Shown here in pieces: positions 42,651 to 51,701 of a stretch of DNA of 64,000 nt. The translations under genes were made by a program, and so were the position numbers. Location: assembly GCF_017357225.1 (NCBI RefSeq), contig NZ_CP071607.1:428895-492894 (forward strand), given 5' to 3'. Source of the DNA: Rhizobium binae. Lineage in GTDB: Bacteria; Pseudomonadota; Alphaproteobacteria; Rhizobiales; Rhizobiaceae. Under the pieces are notes generated by a model. The model was not told the DNA's origin. It saw nothing but the letters and a program-made list of their open reading frames with translations, and made no database searches. Each line of letters begins with the position of its first letter. Position 1 is the first letter of the stretch.

Positions 42651-43912
42651 GATTGGGCCGCCCTCATGGTGTTGACGGCGCGCAGGCCGAGCTGGATGTA
42701 CTGACCTGATATATCGACCTCGAGGCCCGGGACGATCACTCTGACGACGGAGACCGGCAGAGCCTGGTGGTGCGGGAACGGCACGACGACGATCTGCTCG
42801 ACGCCGGTCGCCGTCAGACGGTCGGCAATATGGCCGATGGTCTCCTGGATGGTTGCGGGACGGCGATGGCGCGGCTGGAAGGCGCGCATTCGGCCGCCGC
42901 CCTCGCAGAGTTCGACCACCTGCTGCATCGCCGCACTCTTGTCGAGCCGCTGATAGATGCGCGGCGAGAAATCATCGCGGCTGCCGGCGATCGCCGTCAG
43001 CCGGCTCTGCGCCGCCTCGGTGATGGCGCGCAGCGCGGCACGCACCGGGTCGGGGTGGCAGCCGCAGCCGCCGCAGACATGAGCCCAGCGCGCATCAACG
43101 CGGTCGGACAGATTGCCCGGCATGATGACGGCCAGAAACGCGGGAACACCGATATCCGTGGTCATGTCGAGCAGCAGCAGCCGCATTCCGGCGCGCGAAA
43201 TCCGGTCGGTCATGACATCGATGACCGCATCGCCGAAGGAGGCGGGGTCGATGCGGCTCTCTCTGAGGCGCTGCGGCGATTTCAGCTGGGTCAAGGCCCA
43301 CGCGTCGCGCTCCACCAGCTCGCAAAGCCCGTGCAGGACGGCCTCGGACGGCGTGTTGCCGGAGGCGAGCCCGTCGCTCGACTGCTCGAAGCCCGACGGC
43401 CGCTCGCCGCGATGGTCGAGGCCGACGAGCCACCAGGGGACGAAGACGCTGCTGCCGGAGAGGATGTCGAGGCCGGAGCACCAGGGGATGGGGCCGTCGC
43501 CGATGTCATCGGGCGCGCAGCGCGCAACATTGTCGAGATCGATCATGGCGGCGCCTTCCGCCCGCAGGCTGTCGACGGTCGCCCGTGTCAGGTCGGCTGG
43601 CGCAATTTCCGCAATCCGCGTCTCGATCGCCTCCATCGCGGCCGATGCCATGGCTGCATCATTGTCGATGCCTTTGCCCTGGAAGACCGAAAGCGTATGG
43701 CTGTTCGGCCTCGTCGCGAAGGCGACGGGGATGTTCAGCACGTCGAGGGCGGTCAGCAGTCCGACGCGCGTAATGCCGAATTCGCGCAGATGCGGCCTGA
43801 TGGCGGCCAATGTCTGCACCGGAGTGACCGCGCGGTCATGATAGTCGCTGACGCCGGCCGATGATCGTTCGAGGTCATCGGCGAGCGTTTCAAGGTCGGC
43901 GAAGGCGGGCAT
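42647..43912 (-). CDS. ycaO: YcaO-family ATP-dependent cyclodehydratase/thioamidation enzyme
   Basis: 421 residues. YcaO ATP-site motifs are visible: AMASAAMEAIETRIAE, NTPSEAVLHGLCELVERDAW and ALRAITEAAQSRLTAI. The C-terminus ends MRAAQS with no PxPxP tail, which azoline-forming YcaOs usually have; combined with TfuA next door this suggests backbone thioamidation instead. YcaO activates a peptide amide with ATP. A short peptide gene ends 13 bases upstream and is the likely substrate. Confidence 0.9.
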   Translation of the reverse strand: MPAFADLETLADDLERSSAGVSDYHDRAVTPVQTLAAIRPHLREFGITRVGLLTALDVLNIPVAFATRPNSHTLSVFQGKGIDNDAAMASAAMEAIETRIAEIAPADLTRATVDSLRAEGAAMIDLDNVARCAPDDIGDGPIPWCSGLDILSGSSVFVPWWLVGLDHRGERPSGFEQSSDGLASGNTPSEAVLHGLCELVERDAWALTQLKSPQRLRESRIDPASFGDAVIDVMTDRISRAGMRLLLLDMTTDIGVPAFLAVIMPGNLSDRVDARWAHVCGGCGCHPDPVRAALRAITEAAQSRLTAIAGSRDDFSPRIYQRLDKSAAMQQVVELCEGGGRMRAFQPRHRRPATIQETIGHIADRLTATGVEQIVVVPFPHHQALPVSVVRVIVPGLEVDISGQYIQLGLRAVNTMRAAQS

Positions 43913-43925
43913 ACCGATCTTGTCC

Positions 43926-44066
43926 CTATCGGAACCTCAGCGCATGCGTCAGGCTTTCAAGCGCGTTGGCGGAAACGTTTAGTTGGTCCTGCTTCAGGGC
44001 AGCTTTGGCGGCTGTGGAAAGGCGCAGGGACTGTGTCTGAGGGTTGGTTTCAGCGTTCGTCTGCAT
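43926..44066 (-). CDS. short peptide, candidate RiPP precursor for YcaO/TfuA
   Basis: 46 residues (MQTNAETNPQTQSLRLSTAA...SLTHALRFR). The start at 44066 is chosen because GGAG lies six bases upstream; longer in-frame starts have no suitable RBS. It is too small and unlike any enzyme, sits 13 bases before ycaO on the same strand, and has a leader-like polar N-terminus and a short Leu/Ala/Ser-rich C-terminus ending FR. No Cys is present, so Cys-derived azolines are excluded; a thioamide needs no special side chain. Its role as precursor is inference from position. Confidence 0.6.
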   Translation of the reverse strand: MQTNAETNPQTQSLRLSTAAKAALKQDQLNVSANALESLTHALRFR

Positions 44067-44171
44067 GTTCATCTCCAATTGGCTGGACAGCGCGTTGCTG
44101 CCGTTAACCATCGAAGAGGAACATTGTCCGCGTCATTTAAGCGTTACAGGCTTCGTTAAAAAGCCGTGCAA

Positions 44172-46124
44172 CTAAGGCAGACCGGCCAATTGCAGGCCTT
44201 TTATCAACGGTTCCGTAAAGGCGGGATCGCGATCGGGGACGAAATGACGAATATCTTCACTGCGGAAATCGGGGAAGTTTTCGAGCACCACGCGGGCGTA
44301 ATTACCCGCTTTCCCGCTTTCGCCTGCCATGGCATGGGAGGCGGCGAGCAGGCGAGCAGTCGCCTGTTTTGTCTTTACCGGCTCCAGCGCCTTGATTGCC
44401 TTTTCATATTCTTCGCGCATGAAGTGGATGCCGCCGAGGTTCCAGTAATAATAGTCCGGCGGCAACGGGTTGAGCTTGAAGGCCGCGCGGCTGAGCTCCA
44501 GTGCGCGATCGAAATCGCCGTCATGGGAAAGGGCATCGGCATAATCGGCGAGGATGTCGGCATCGTTGGGATTGAGATCCTGCGCCTGCTGGAAATATTC
44601 CAGGCTCTCGTCGAAACGGCGGCGATAGAGCGCCACGAAGCCGAGCTCGCGGAACGCCCGGCCGCTGTTCGGGTCGGACTGCTGGGCGAGCCGCGCGGCC
44701 CCGTTCGCCTCGTCGAGCAGGTCGGTGTCCTGCATGCCGCGGATCAGCCATTCCATACCGAGCGCGCGCGACATGCCGGCATGGGCGGCCGAGAAATGCT
44801 CATAACGATTGAGCGAGGATTTGAACCATTTGCGCGCCTGGCGCAGATGCTGCAGATCGGTCTGGGCGATCAGCCGCTTGCCTTCGAGATAGAGACGGTA
44901 GGCCGATGGCGGCGCGTCGCCGATCGGCATCGCCAGTTCGTGGCGCTCGATCGTGTCGGCAAGCGAGGAAACGATCCGCCGTGTCAGATGCGCAAAGGAT
45001 TCACTGATCTTTTGCATGACCAGCGGCAGTTCTAATGCCCAGATCACCTCCGACGTCGTCGTCCGCGTCAGCCGGCAGGTCGCGTAGACATCCTCGTCGC
45101 GGCCCTGGATGGTGACGTAGACCGCGTAATCGAAGCTGAGGTCGAGCGGGCCGGGGACGGCGCGCGCCGGATCGACCGCGCGGCTGAGAATCTCGAGGCT
45201 CGTATGGGCTGCGATCACCTTGAAGCCGCGCTGCTGGCTGAGGCCGATGGTGACGTCTTCGAGAAGCGCCCGGCCGACGCGCTCCATCAGCGGATCGGTA
45301 AAAATACTTTCAGGCGGCAGGATGATGATCCGCGGCTCGCCGAGCGGACCGGCAAAGCCGCCGAGCGCGGAAGAAGGGCGCTCGACTGCAGCCTGTGCCG
45401 CCGAGGCCAGGCCGAGCTCACGGGCAAGCGCGGTGGTGCTTTCCTCCGGCTCGGTGTCGAAGTCGTCCCTCAGCTGGCTCTTGCACTTCAGATAGGCCTG
45501 ACGGGCCGCGGCCGGATCGTTCATCCCGACATAGAGGCGCATCAAAGCGCGATAGGCGGTCTCGCTGGCGGGGTCGAGTTCCAGCAGCCGCCGGGCAAAG
45601 GCGACTTGCTCTTCGTCCGATCTGCCTTCAGCGCTCTCGACCAGACGGGTGAGATGGGCGGCGCGCAATTCGTCGACACGTTGGCGCTCGAAGGTCAGCC
45701 AGTCCTCGGCCCCCTGCGTCGGCGACTTTGCGCCTTCGAGCAGCTCGCCGTTCAGGATGCCGATGTCTTCCGCTGCGAGCGGCCCCTTCTGCTTCAGCAA
45801 ATGAACGTCGACCTCCCAGCCATCGGCAAGCCCGATATGGGTTCGGGTCGCTGCCAGCAGCGGCGGGAGGCCGGCGGGAATGCTCTGCTCGATGCGCGCC
45901 AGGAGCTGGCGCAGGCTGCCTGCGCGCTTTTCCGGCAGCTCCGATTGCCAGAGCTGACGTCTGACGGTCTCGCGGTCGAGTTCGCGATCGGCTTCGGCGG
46001 CGAGCATGGCGAGGAGAAAATAAGACTTCTCCGGCAAGGAGAGTTCCTTCCCCGCTGCCAGCAGTCGCGGCCTTCCGAGCAGGCAGAGCCTGTTCGTCGG
46101 CATCTGTCCGGATGTCCGTAGCAT
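44172..46124 (-). CDS. BTAD/TPR transcriptional activator
   Basis: 650 residues. The start at 46124 has GAGGAG four bases upstream. N-terminal winged helix (LCLLGRPRLLAAGKELSLPEKSYFLLAMLAAEADRELDRETVRRQLW) followed by a bacterial transcriptional activation domain (EEQVAFARRLLELDPASETAYRALMRLYVGMNDPAAARQAYLKC), a TolB-like middle segment (IIILPPESIFTDPLMERVGRALLEDVTIGL), and C-terminal TPRs. SARP-like regulators of this build often control linked biosynthetic genes; the peptide-ycaO-tfuA genes follow it on the same strand. Confidence 0.82.
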   Translation of the reverse strand: MLRTSGQMPTNRLCLLGRPRLLAAGKELSLPEKSYFLLAMLAAEADRELDRETVRRQLWQSELPEKRAGSLRQLLARIEQSIPAGLPPLLAATRTHIGLADGWEVDVHLLKQKGPLAAEDIGILNGELLEGAKSPTQGAEDWLTFERQRVDELRAAHLTRLVESAEGRSDEEQVAFARRLLELDPASETAYRALMRLYVGMNDPAAARQAYLKCKSQLRDDFDTEPEESTTALARELGLASAAQAAVERPSSALGGFAGPLGEPRIIILPPESIFTDPLMERVGRALLEDVTIGLSQQRGFKVIAAHTSLEILSRAVDPARAVPGPLDLSFDYAVYVTIQGRDEDVYATCRLTRTTTSEVIWALELPLVMQKISESFAHLTRRIVSSLADTIERHELAMPIGDAPPSAYRLYLEGKRLIAQTDLQHLRQARKWFKSSLNRYEHFSAAHAGMSRALGMEWLIRGMQDTDLLDEANGAARLAQQSDPNSGRAFRELGFVALYRRRFDESLEYFQQAQDLNPNDADILADYADALSHDGDFDRALELSRAAFKLNPLPPDYYYWNLGGIHFMREEYEKAIKALEPVKTKQATARLLAASHAMAGESGKAGNYARVVLENFPDFRSEDIRHFVPDRDPAFTEPLIKGLQLAGLP

Positions 46125-46371
46125 CCCGCTCCTCACCCCTGAAAGCCAAGCGCGCATGCGCACCCGCGGCCCGGTACATGTTAGAGCTATATGCGGCCCG
46201 CGCATAGCGGCATTGCCATCGAAAAACGAATTTTTCGTCGAATATTTGTATTTTTTCGCGTCGGCGGACAGGAAATGCTTGCCAACACTTTGCAGGCGAC
46301 GCGAATTGCCTTCCGTTATTTCAGCCGGGCGAGCCTCGATGGCGGGCAATTCAGCAAGCACAGCCGAGGGT

Positions 46372-47271
46372 TCACAGCGCTGATGCGACCCGTTTGGCGC
46401 GAGTTTCCGCTGCGGTTGCGGCCTCGACGAAATCGAGGCCGATATCCAGCACCGGCGCGCTGTGCGTCAGCCAGCCGACGGAAATCAGGTCGACACCCGA
46501 GGCCGCGATTGCCGCGGCCGTTGCCGGCGTCACCCTGCCGGATGCCTCCGTGATGGCCCGGCCGGCGACGATGGCGACCGCCTCGCGCAGCTGATCCGGC
46601 GTCATATTGTCGAGCAGGACGGCATCGACGCCTGTTTCCATCGCTTCATGCAACTGATCGAGCCTGTCCACTTCGACCTCGACCTTGACCAGATGGCCAA
46701 CGCCGGCCCGGGCCCGGCGGATAGCCTCGGCAACGCCGCCGGCGATCGCCACGTGATTGTCCTTGATCAGCACTGCGTCATAAAGTGCGAAACGGTGGTT
46801 CATGCCGCCGCCGGCTCGCACCGCATATTTCTCCAGCGCCCTCAACCCCGGCGTCGTCTTGCGGGTGCAGGCGACAGAAGCTTTGCTGCCGCTGATGGCG
46901 GCGGCAATCTCGGCCGTCACCGTGGCGATGCCGGAGAGATGGCCGAGGAAATTCAGCGCGGTGCGCTCGGCGGTGAGCAGGCCGCGCGACGGTCCCTCGA
47001 TGGCGGCGATCACATCGCCTGCTTTGACCGCATCGCCATCGTCGATGTGGCGTCGCATGGCGATCTCGGGATCGACGAGGGTGAAGGCGAGCTCCGCCGC
47101 GTCGAGACCGGCGATCACGCCCGGCTGACGGGCGGCCATCACCACTGTCGAGCGATGCTCCCGGGGGATGACCGCTGCCGAGGTGATATCGCCGGCAAGG
47201 CCGAGATCCTCGAGCAATGCCGCCCGCACCAGCGGCTCGACGATCAGGCGCGGAAGGGGAACGAGGCTCAT
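46372..47271 (-). CDS. nadC: nicotinate-nucleotide pyrophosphorylase (quinolinate phosphoribosyltransferase)
   Basis: 299 residues. Catalyses quinolinate plus PRPP to nicotinate mononucleotide, the last de novo step. Key motif ACTRKTTPGLRALEKYAVRA followed by GGGMNHRFALYDAVLIKDNH; acidic residues VEVEVD and LLDNM bind PRPP/Mg. Length is normal. Starts one base after the nadB stop; third gene of nadABC. Start MSLVPLPR chosen over a longer frame inside nadB. Confidence 0.95.
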   Translation of the reverse strand: MSLVPLPRLIVEPLVRAALLEDLGLAGDITSAAVIPREHRSTVVMAARQPGVIAGLDAAELAFTLVDPEIAMRRHIDDGDAVKAGDVIAAIEGPSRGLLTAERTALNFLGHLSGIATVTAEIAAAISGSKASVACTRKTTPGLRALEKYAVRAGGGMNHRFALYDAVLIKDNHVAIAGGVAEAIRRARAGVGHLVKVEVEVDRLDQLHEAMETGVDAVLLDNMTPDQLREAVAIVAGRAITEASGRVTPATAAAIAASGVDLISVGWLTHSAPVLDIGLDFVEAATAAETRAKRVASAL

Positions 47272-47272
47272 T

Positions 47273-48814
47273 TCAGGCACTCCTGGCAAGGGCATAGGGC
47301 GGTGTTGCGCGGGCGATCTCCAGCGCCCGGGACAGGCGCATCCGCCGGCGCTGCGCATCGGCGAGCTTCAGCGGAAAATCGGTGCGGGCATGGGCGCCGC
47401 GCGATTCCAGCCGCAGACCGGCAAAGACCGCGATCAAAAGCGCGACGATGGCCGGATCGGCGGCAGGGCCGTCACTTTCGGCAAGCGGCAGCAGAGCGGC
47501 GGTCGCGTCCTGCACGGCACCCCCATTGCGCAGCACGCCGAGTTGGCGCGAGACGATCGGCCGGACAAGCGATGCGTCGGCCGGAGCCGGCAGCCTTTCG
47601 GATTGGCAGGGACTGCCGGTGCGTGCCGACATGCCCGCTATGTCGCGCGCCGCCCGCATGCCCATCACCGCCGCTTCGAGCAGCGAATTGCTGGCCAGCC
47701 GGTTTGCGCCGTGCAGGCCGGTCGATGCCGCCTCCCCGGCAACCCAGAGGCCGGCAACGGAGCTGCGGCCATTGGCATCGGTCGCGACGCCGCCCATGTG
47801 GTAGTGAACGGCCGGGCGCACCGGAACGAGCTCCTTCGCCGGATCGATGCCGGCCTCGCCGCAAAGCGCTGCGATGACGGGGAAGCGGGCTGCAAACCGG
47901 CTGCCGAGCGCGTCGCGGGCATCGAGGAAGACCCTGCCGCCGCGGCCGATCTCGGCGCTGATGGCGCGCGCTACCACATCGCGCGGCGCAAGCTCCGCGC
48001 CCGGGATGCGGGCCATGAACCGTTCGCCGCGTTCGTTGACGAGCAGGGCCCCCTCGCCACGCACCGCTTCGCTGACCAGTGCTAGGGGTCTACGGCGGGA
48101 ATCGAGCGCCGTCGGATGGAACTGGACGAATTCCATGTCGGCAAGATCGGCACCTGCCCGTGCCGCGAGCGCAATCCCCTGGCCGAAATTGCCGATCGGA
48201 TTGGTGGTCGCATCATAAAGGCCGCCGATACCGCCGGTGGCGAGCACCACCTTCGCGGTCGGCAGAATGGCGGGCCCATTCGCGGTCGCGCAGAGCAGGC
48301 CGGCGACCTCCTCGCCATCCATCAGAATCCGCCGCGCTTCGAAGCCTTCGAGTACTGATATGGCGGGCGTCTGCGCCACGGCTCGCACCAATGCGGCAAT
48401 GATTGCCGCCCCCGAGCCGTCGCCTTCGGCATGGACGATGCGACGGCGGCTATGCGCCGCTTCCAATCCGAGCGAGAATTCTCCCGCCGCATTGCGGTCG
48501 AAACGCACGCCGGCCTGTTCCAGCGCGGCGATTGCTGCCGGTGCCTCGGCAATGATGCCGGCGGCGACGGTCCGGTCGCAGAGCCCGTCGCCGGCCGCAA
48601 GCGTATCGGAAAGATGCAGCCCCGCGCTGTCGTCGCCGCCGATGCTGGCGGCAATGCCGCCCTGCGCCCAGGCGCTTGAGGTTTGTGTGCCGAGGGCGGC
48701 GCGGGTGACGATGACGGAGGGTTCCGGCGCCAGCGTCAGTGCCGTCATCAACCCGGCCAGGCCGCTGCCGACGATGACGGTGCGCCCGGCAAGATGATCG
48801 AGACGTTCGCTCAT
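47273..48814 (-). CDS. nadB: L-aspartate oxidase
   Basis: 513 residues; FAD-dependent oxidation of L-aspartate to iminoaspartate. FAD-binding [14 protein letters not shown], the [12 protein letters not shown] substrate loop, and [22 protein letters not shown] late in the sequence are typical of NadB. Overlaps nadA by 4 bases (48811-48814) and precedes nadC by one base: one operon. Confidence 0.95.
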   Translation of the reverse strand: MSERLDHLAGRTVIVGSGLAGLMTALTLAPEPSVIVTRAALGTQTSSAWAQGGIAASIGGDDSAGLHLSDTLAAGDGLCDRTVAAGIIAEAPAAIAALEQAGVRFDRNAAGEFSLGLEAAHSRRRIVHAEGDGSGAAIIAALVRAVAQTPAISVLEGFEARRILMDGEEVAGLLCATANGPAILPTAKVVLATGGIGGLYDATTNPIGNFGQGIALAARAGADLADMEFVQFHPTALDSRRRPLALVSEAVRGEGALLVNERGERFMARIPGAELAPRDVVARAISAEIGRGGRVFLDARDALGSRFAARFPVIAALCGEAGIDPAKELVPVRPAVHYHMGGVATDANGRSSVAGLWVAGEAASTGLHGANRLASNSLLEAAVMGMRAARDIAGMSARTGSPCQSERLPAPADASLVRPIVSRQLGVLRNGGAVQDATAALLPLAESDGPAADPAIVALLIAVFAGLRLESRGAHARTDFPLKLADAQRRRMRLSRALEIARATPPYALARSA

Positions 48815-49782
48815 ATCGCCAGCATCCTTTCGACGGCGCGCCGCGCTGCTGCGGCGATTGCCGGATCGACCGTCACTTCATGGCGGTTCTCCTCAAGTGC
48901 GGCGCGGATATTGGCGAGCGTGATCCGCTTCATGTGCGGGCAAAGATTGCAGGGCCGAATGAACTCGACGTCCGGATGGTGCACGGCGACATTGTCGCTC
49001 ATCGAGCATTCGGTCAGCAGCACGACCCGCGCCGGCTTCCGGCTGCCGACATAGTCCGACATCACGGCGGTGGAGCCGGCGAAATCGGCCTCGGCCACCA
49101 CCTCGGGCGGGCATTCGGGATGGGCGAGCACCTTTACGCCGGGGTGGTTTTCGCGCAGCTGGCGGACATCGTCGGCGGTGAAAAGTTCGTGCACCTCGCA
49201 ATGCCCATGCCAGGCGATGATCTCGACATCGGTTTCGCGGGCAACATTGCGCGCCAGATATTCGTCCGGGATCATCAGCACTTTCGGTACCCCGAGCGAT
49301 TCCACCACCTGTTTGGCGTTGCCGGAGGTGCAGCAGATGTCGGAGGCGGCCTTCACCGCGGCCGAGGTATTGACATAGGTGACGACCGGCACGTCGGGAT
49401 GGGCCTGGCGCAGCAGCGCGATATCCTCCGGCGTGATCGAATCCGCCAGCGAGCAGCCGGCGCCGAGATCCGGGATCAGCACGGTTTTCTCGGGATTCAG
49501 CAGCTTGGCGGTTTCGGCCATGAAGTGCACGCCGGCGAGCACGATCACGTCGGCATCGACCTCGATCGCCTTACGAGCGAGCGCCAGGCTGTCGCCGACG
49601 ATATCGGCGACACCGTGGAAGATCTCCGGCGTCTGGTAATTATGCGCGAGAATGACGGCGTTGCGGCGGCGCTTTAGGTCGAGAATGGCGTCGACGTCGT
49701 TCTCGAACGCCATCCATTCGGCTTTGGGAATGACGCGGCTGACGCGCTCATAGAGCGAGGATGCGGAAACAGGATGATTCAT
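48811..49782 (-). CDS. nadA: quinolinate synthase A
   Basis: 323 residues. Condenses iminoaspartate with dihydroxyacetone phosphate to quinolinate using a [4Fe-4S] cluster. Cys candidates lie in [29 protein letters not shown] and [13 protein letters not shown]. First gene of nadABC, with two operator-like repeats between it and nrtR upstream. Confidence 0.95.
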   Translation of the reverse strand: MNHPVSASSLYERVSRVIPKAEWMAFENDVDAILDLKRRRNAVILAHNYQTPEIFHGVADIVGDSLALARKAIEVDADVIVLAGVHFMAETAKLLNPEKTVLIPDLGAGCSLADSITPEDIALLRQAHPDVPVVTYVNTSAAVKAASDICCTSGNAKQVVESLGVPKVLMIPDEYLARNVARETDVEIIAWHGHCEVHELFTADDVRQLRENHPGVKVLAHPECPPEVVAEADFAGSTAVMSDYVGSRKPARVVLLTECSMSDNVAVHHPDVEFIRPCNLCPHMKRITLANIRAALEENRHEVTVDPAIAAAARRAVERMLAI

Positions 49783-49795
49783 GCCGGCTCCTAAT

Positions 49796-49851
49796 TATGC
49801 TCCATCTGAGCATATCATGGACAAAGACATATTCTCATTCTGAGCATATGT
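49796..49851. promoter_or_regulatory. two NrtR operator-like inverted repeats before nadA
   Basis: TATGCTC-CATCT-GAGCATA (49796-49814, perfect) and ACATATTCTCA-TTC-TGAGCATATGT (49827-49851, 10 of 11 arm bases) share the half-site TATGCTCA. They lie 14 to 69 bases before the nadA start, the second touching the nrtR stop. Two related repeats next to the regulator gene strongly suggest NrtR control of nadABC. Confidence 0.75.
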
Positions 49852-50798
49852 CAATTGCGGGAGAGCGGTAATTTCGTTCCGGCCAGTGCCCGTTCCTCGA
49901 GCACGGTGTGGCGGAAGCGGAAAAGCTTGGCCGGCCGGCCGCCGGTTTCGCTTTCGGTACCGCCGGTTTCCTCGACCAGTTCCTGCTGCTCGATCAGCCG
50001 GCGGAAATTCTGCTTGTGCAAAGTCAGCCCGGCGAGCGCCTCGATGGCGCGCTGCAGTTGCAGAAGCGTAAAACTCTCCGGCATCAGCTCGAAGACGACG
50101 GGGCGATATTTGATCTTGGCGCGCAGCCGGGCGATGCCGGTCGCCAGGATCCGGCGGTGATCGGCAAACATCGCCCGGCCGAGATTGGCCTCGGCGGCGC
50201 ATCCGGCCTCAGTGACGAGTCCCGCCTCGTAAAGCAGTTCGTAGCGCTGCAGCGCCAGATCCTCGTTCCAGCCGCCGCCGTCGAGGCCGAAGGTGAAATC
50301 CGCCCGGCGATGGCGATGGTCGCGCCTGGCCGGATCGGCATCGGCCCAGGCCTTCAGGCGCGCCATGATCTCATCGAGCACGACCGGGCGGCCCTGCCGG
50401 TGGTCTTCCCAGGGGAAATATTCGTACCAGCCGTGCCAGCCCGGCCGGCCGGCGCCCGACTGCTCGTTGACAAGGCCGAGATAGCTGATGGAGATCGTCC
50501 GCCCGCCGGGGATGTCGTTGTTCCGGTCGCGGTCGGCGAAAGTATAGAGCTGTTCGAGATAGCCGACGGGGTGCTCCGTCTGCTCCTGCACCCATTCCCG
50601 CAGGCCCGATTGCAGGGTGCGATGGCCCATTTCGAACGGGCCGGACGGCAGAGCATTGCCGGAACGGATGGTCATCACACGCGGCTCGTCCCCCGTCACC
50701 GCGACGAGCACCGCAATCAATTCCGCATGCGCAAAGCCGATCGTCACAGGGGATCGAATACTCCGTTCTCGTTGGGTCGAACGGATCATTCCTGACAC
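49851..50798 (-). CDS. nrtR: NrtR-type Nudix transcriptional regulator of NAD synthesis
   Basis: 315 residues. N-terminal Nudix-like domain (AELIAVLVAVTGDEPRVMTIR; LPSGPFEMGHRTLQSGLREWVQEQTE, with a degraded Nudix box) and a C-terminal winged helix (LQLQRAIEALAGLTLHKQNFRRLIEQQELVEE). NrtR proteins repress NAD genes and respond to ADP-ribose. Upstream of nadABC, same strand. Start is GTG 50798 or ATG 50789, which has AGGA directly before it. Confidence 0.85.
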   Translation of the reverse strand: MSGMIRSTQRERSIRSPVTIGFAHAELIAVLVAVTGDEPRVMTIRSGNALPSGPFEMGHRTLQSGLREWVQEQTEHPVGYLEQLYTFADRDRNNDIPGGRTISISYLGLVNEQSGAGRPGWHGWYEYFPWEDHRQGRPVVLDEIMARLKAWADADPARRDHRHRRADFTFGLDGGGWNEDLALQRYELLYEAGLVTEAGCAAEANLGRAMFADHRRILATGIARLRAKIKYRPVVFELMPESFTLLQLQRAIEALAGLTLHKQNFRRLIEQQELVEETGGTESETGGRPAKLFRFRHTVLEERALAGTKLPLSRN

Positions 50799-50846
50799 AG
50801 GGCGGGACGGAAGCCAACGGCAGGTTCCCCCTTCTCCCCAGCGCCC

Positions 50847-51659
50847 TCAACTATTCCCCGTCTCACTTCTCAACTGCTGCAGGAAAACCTTCAGTTCCGC
50901 CTCGTCGATACCAACGTTGTGGCGCTTTTCCGGATAGGCGCCGGTTTTGACATCCTCGGCGAATTCGCTGAAGGCGGCGATGCGTTCGCGCTGCAGCCGG
51001 TCGTGTTCGGCGGCGAAGTTGCGGTAGACCTTGGCGTGTCGGGGATAGTGGTCGCGATTGGCGCCGAGCACGTCGTCGGCGAAGAGATATTGGGCGTCGC
51101 AGCCGCTGCCGGCCCCCATGGAAATCATCAGCATCGAGGTGTTGCCGCTGATGGCGGCAGCGACATCGCCAGGCACGACTTCGATTTCGGCGGCGAAGGC
51201 GCCGGCCTCTTCCAGCGCTTTGGTCTGCCGCCAGATCTCGGCCGCACTGGCCGCCGTCTTGCCGACGGCGCGGAAACCGCCTGTCCAGGTCGCCTTGGAC
51301 GGGATCAGCCCGAGATGGCCGCAGACGGGGATGCCCTCCTCGCGCATGCGCCGGATCGTCTGCAGGCTGGCGGCGCAATAGACCGCATCGCCGCCGGCTT
51401 TCAGCGCCGCAAAAGCGGCACGGAGATAGTCCTCGGCCGAGACGTGGTCGCCATATTCGAGGCCCGGAATGGCAAAGGGCGTCGGGGCGATCTCGCGAAA
51501 GACCGGGCCGAGCAGCGCGGGCGGCACGGAGACGATATCGATGCCCGCCTTTTCCGCCGCTTCCGCCTCCTCCAGCGAGGTGATGCGCAGCATGGTGAGC
51601 TGGCGCTTGCCCTTTTCCGCAAGCAGATCGGCGACGGTCGCGCGTCTATGTTTCTTCAT
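50847..51659 (-). CDS. PanB-like protein lacking expected metal ligands
   Basis: 270 residues, ketopantoate hydroxymethyltransferase fold. PanB landmarks are kept: GIPVCGHLGLIPS (catalytic-site His region) and AAEIEVVPGDVAAAI (general base Glu). But where PanB has VGDSLG the sequence reads VSVPPALLG, so the first Mg-binding Asp is lost, and the segment holding the second Asp reads AIPGLEYGDH. No panC is adjacent. It follows the mocF-like gene by 42 bases. It may be a divergent PanB or a related lyase with another role. Start 51659 has AGAGGAA upstream. Confidence 0.7.
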   Translation of the reverse strand: MKKHRRATVADLLAEKGKRQLTMLRITSLEEAEAAEKAGIDIVSVPPALLGPVFREIAPTPFAIPGLEYGDHVSAEDYLRAAFAALKAGGDAVYCAASLQTIRRMREEGIPVCGHLGLIPSKATWTGGFRAVGKTAASAAEIWRQTKALEEAGAFAAEIEVVPGDVAAAISGNTSMLMISMGAGSGCDAQYLFADDVLGANRDHYPRHAKVYRNFAAEHDRLQRERIAAFSEFAEDVKTGAYPEKRHNVGIDEAELKVFLQQLRSETGNS

Positions 51660-51701
51660 CGTCAATTCCTCTGAAAATATCGGGTGAAAATATCGGGTGG
51701 C

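Noticed and set aside
43926..44111. Longer 61-residue version of the candidate precursor peptide
   Set aside because: The longer start lacks an RBS; the ATG at 44066 has GGAG six bases upstream.
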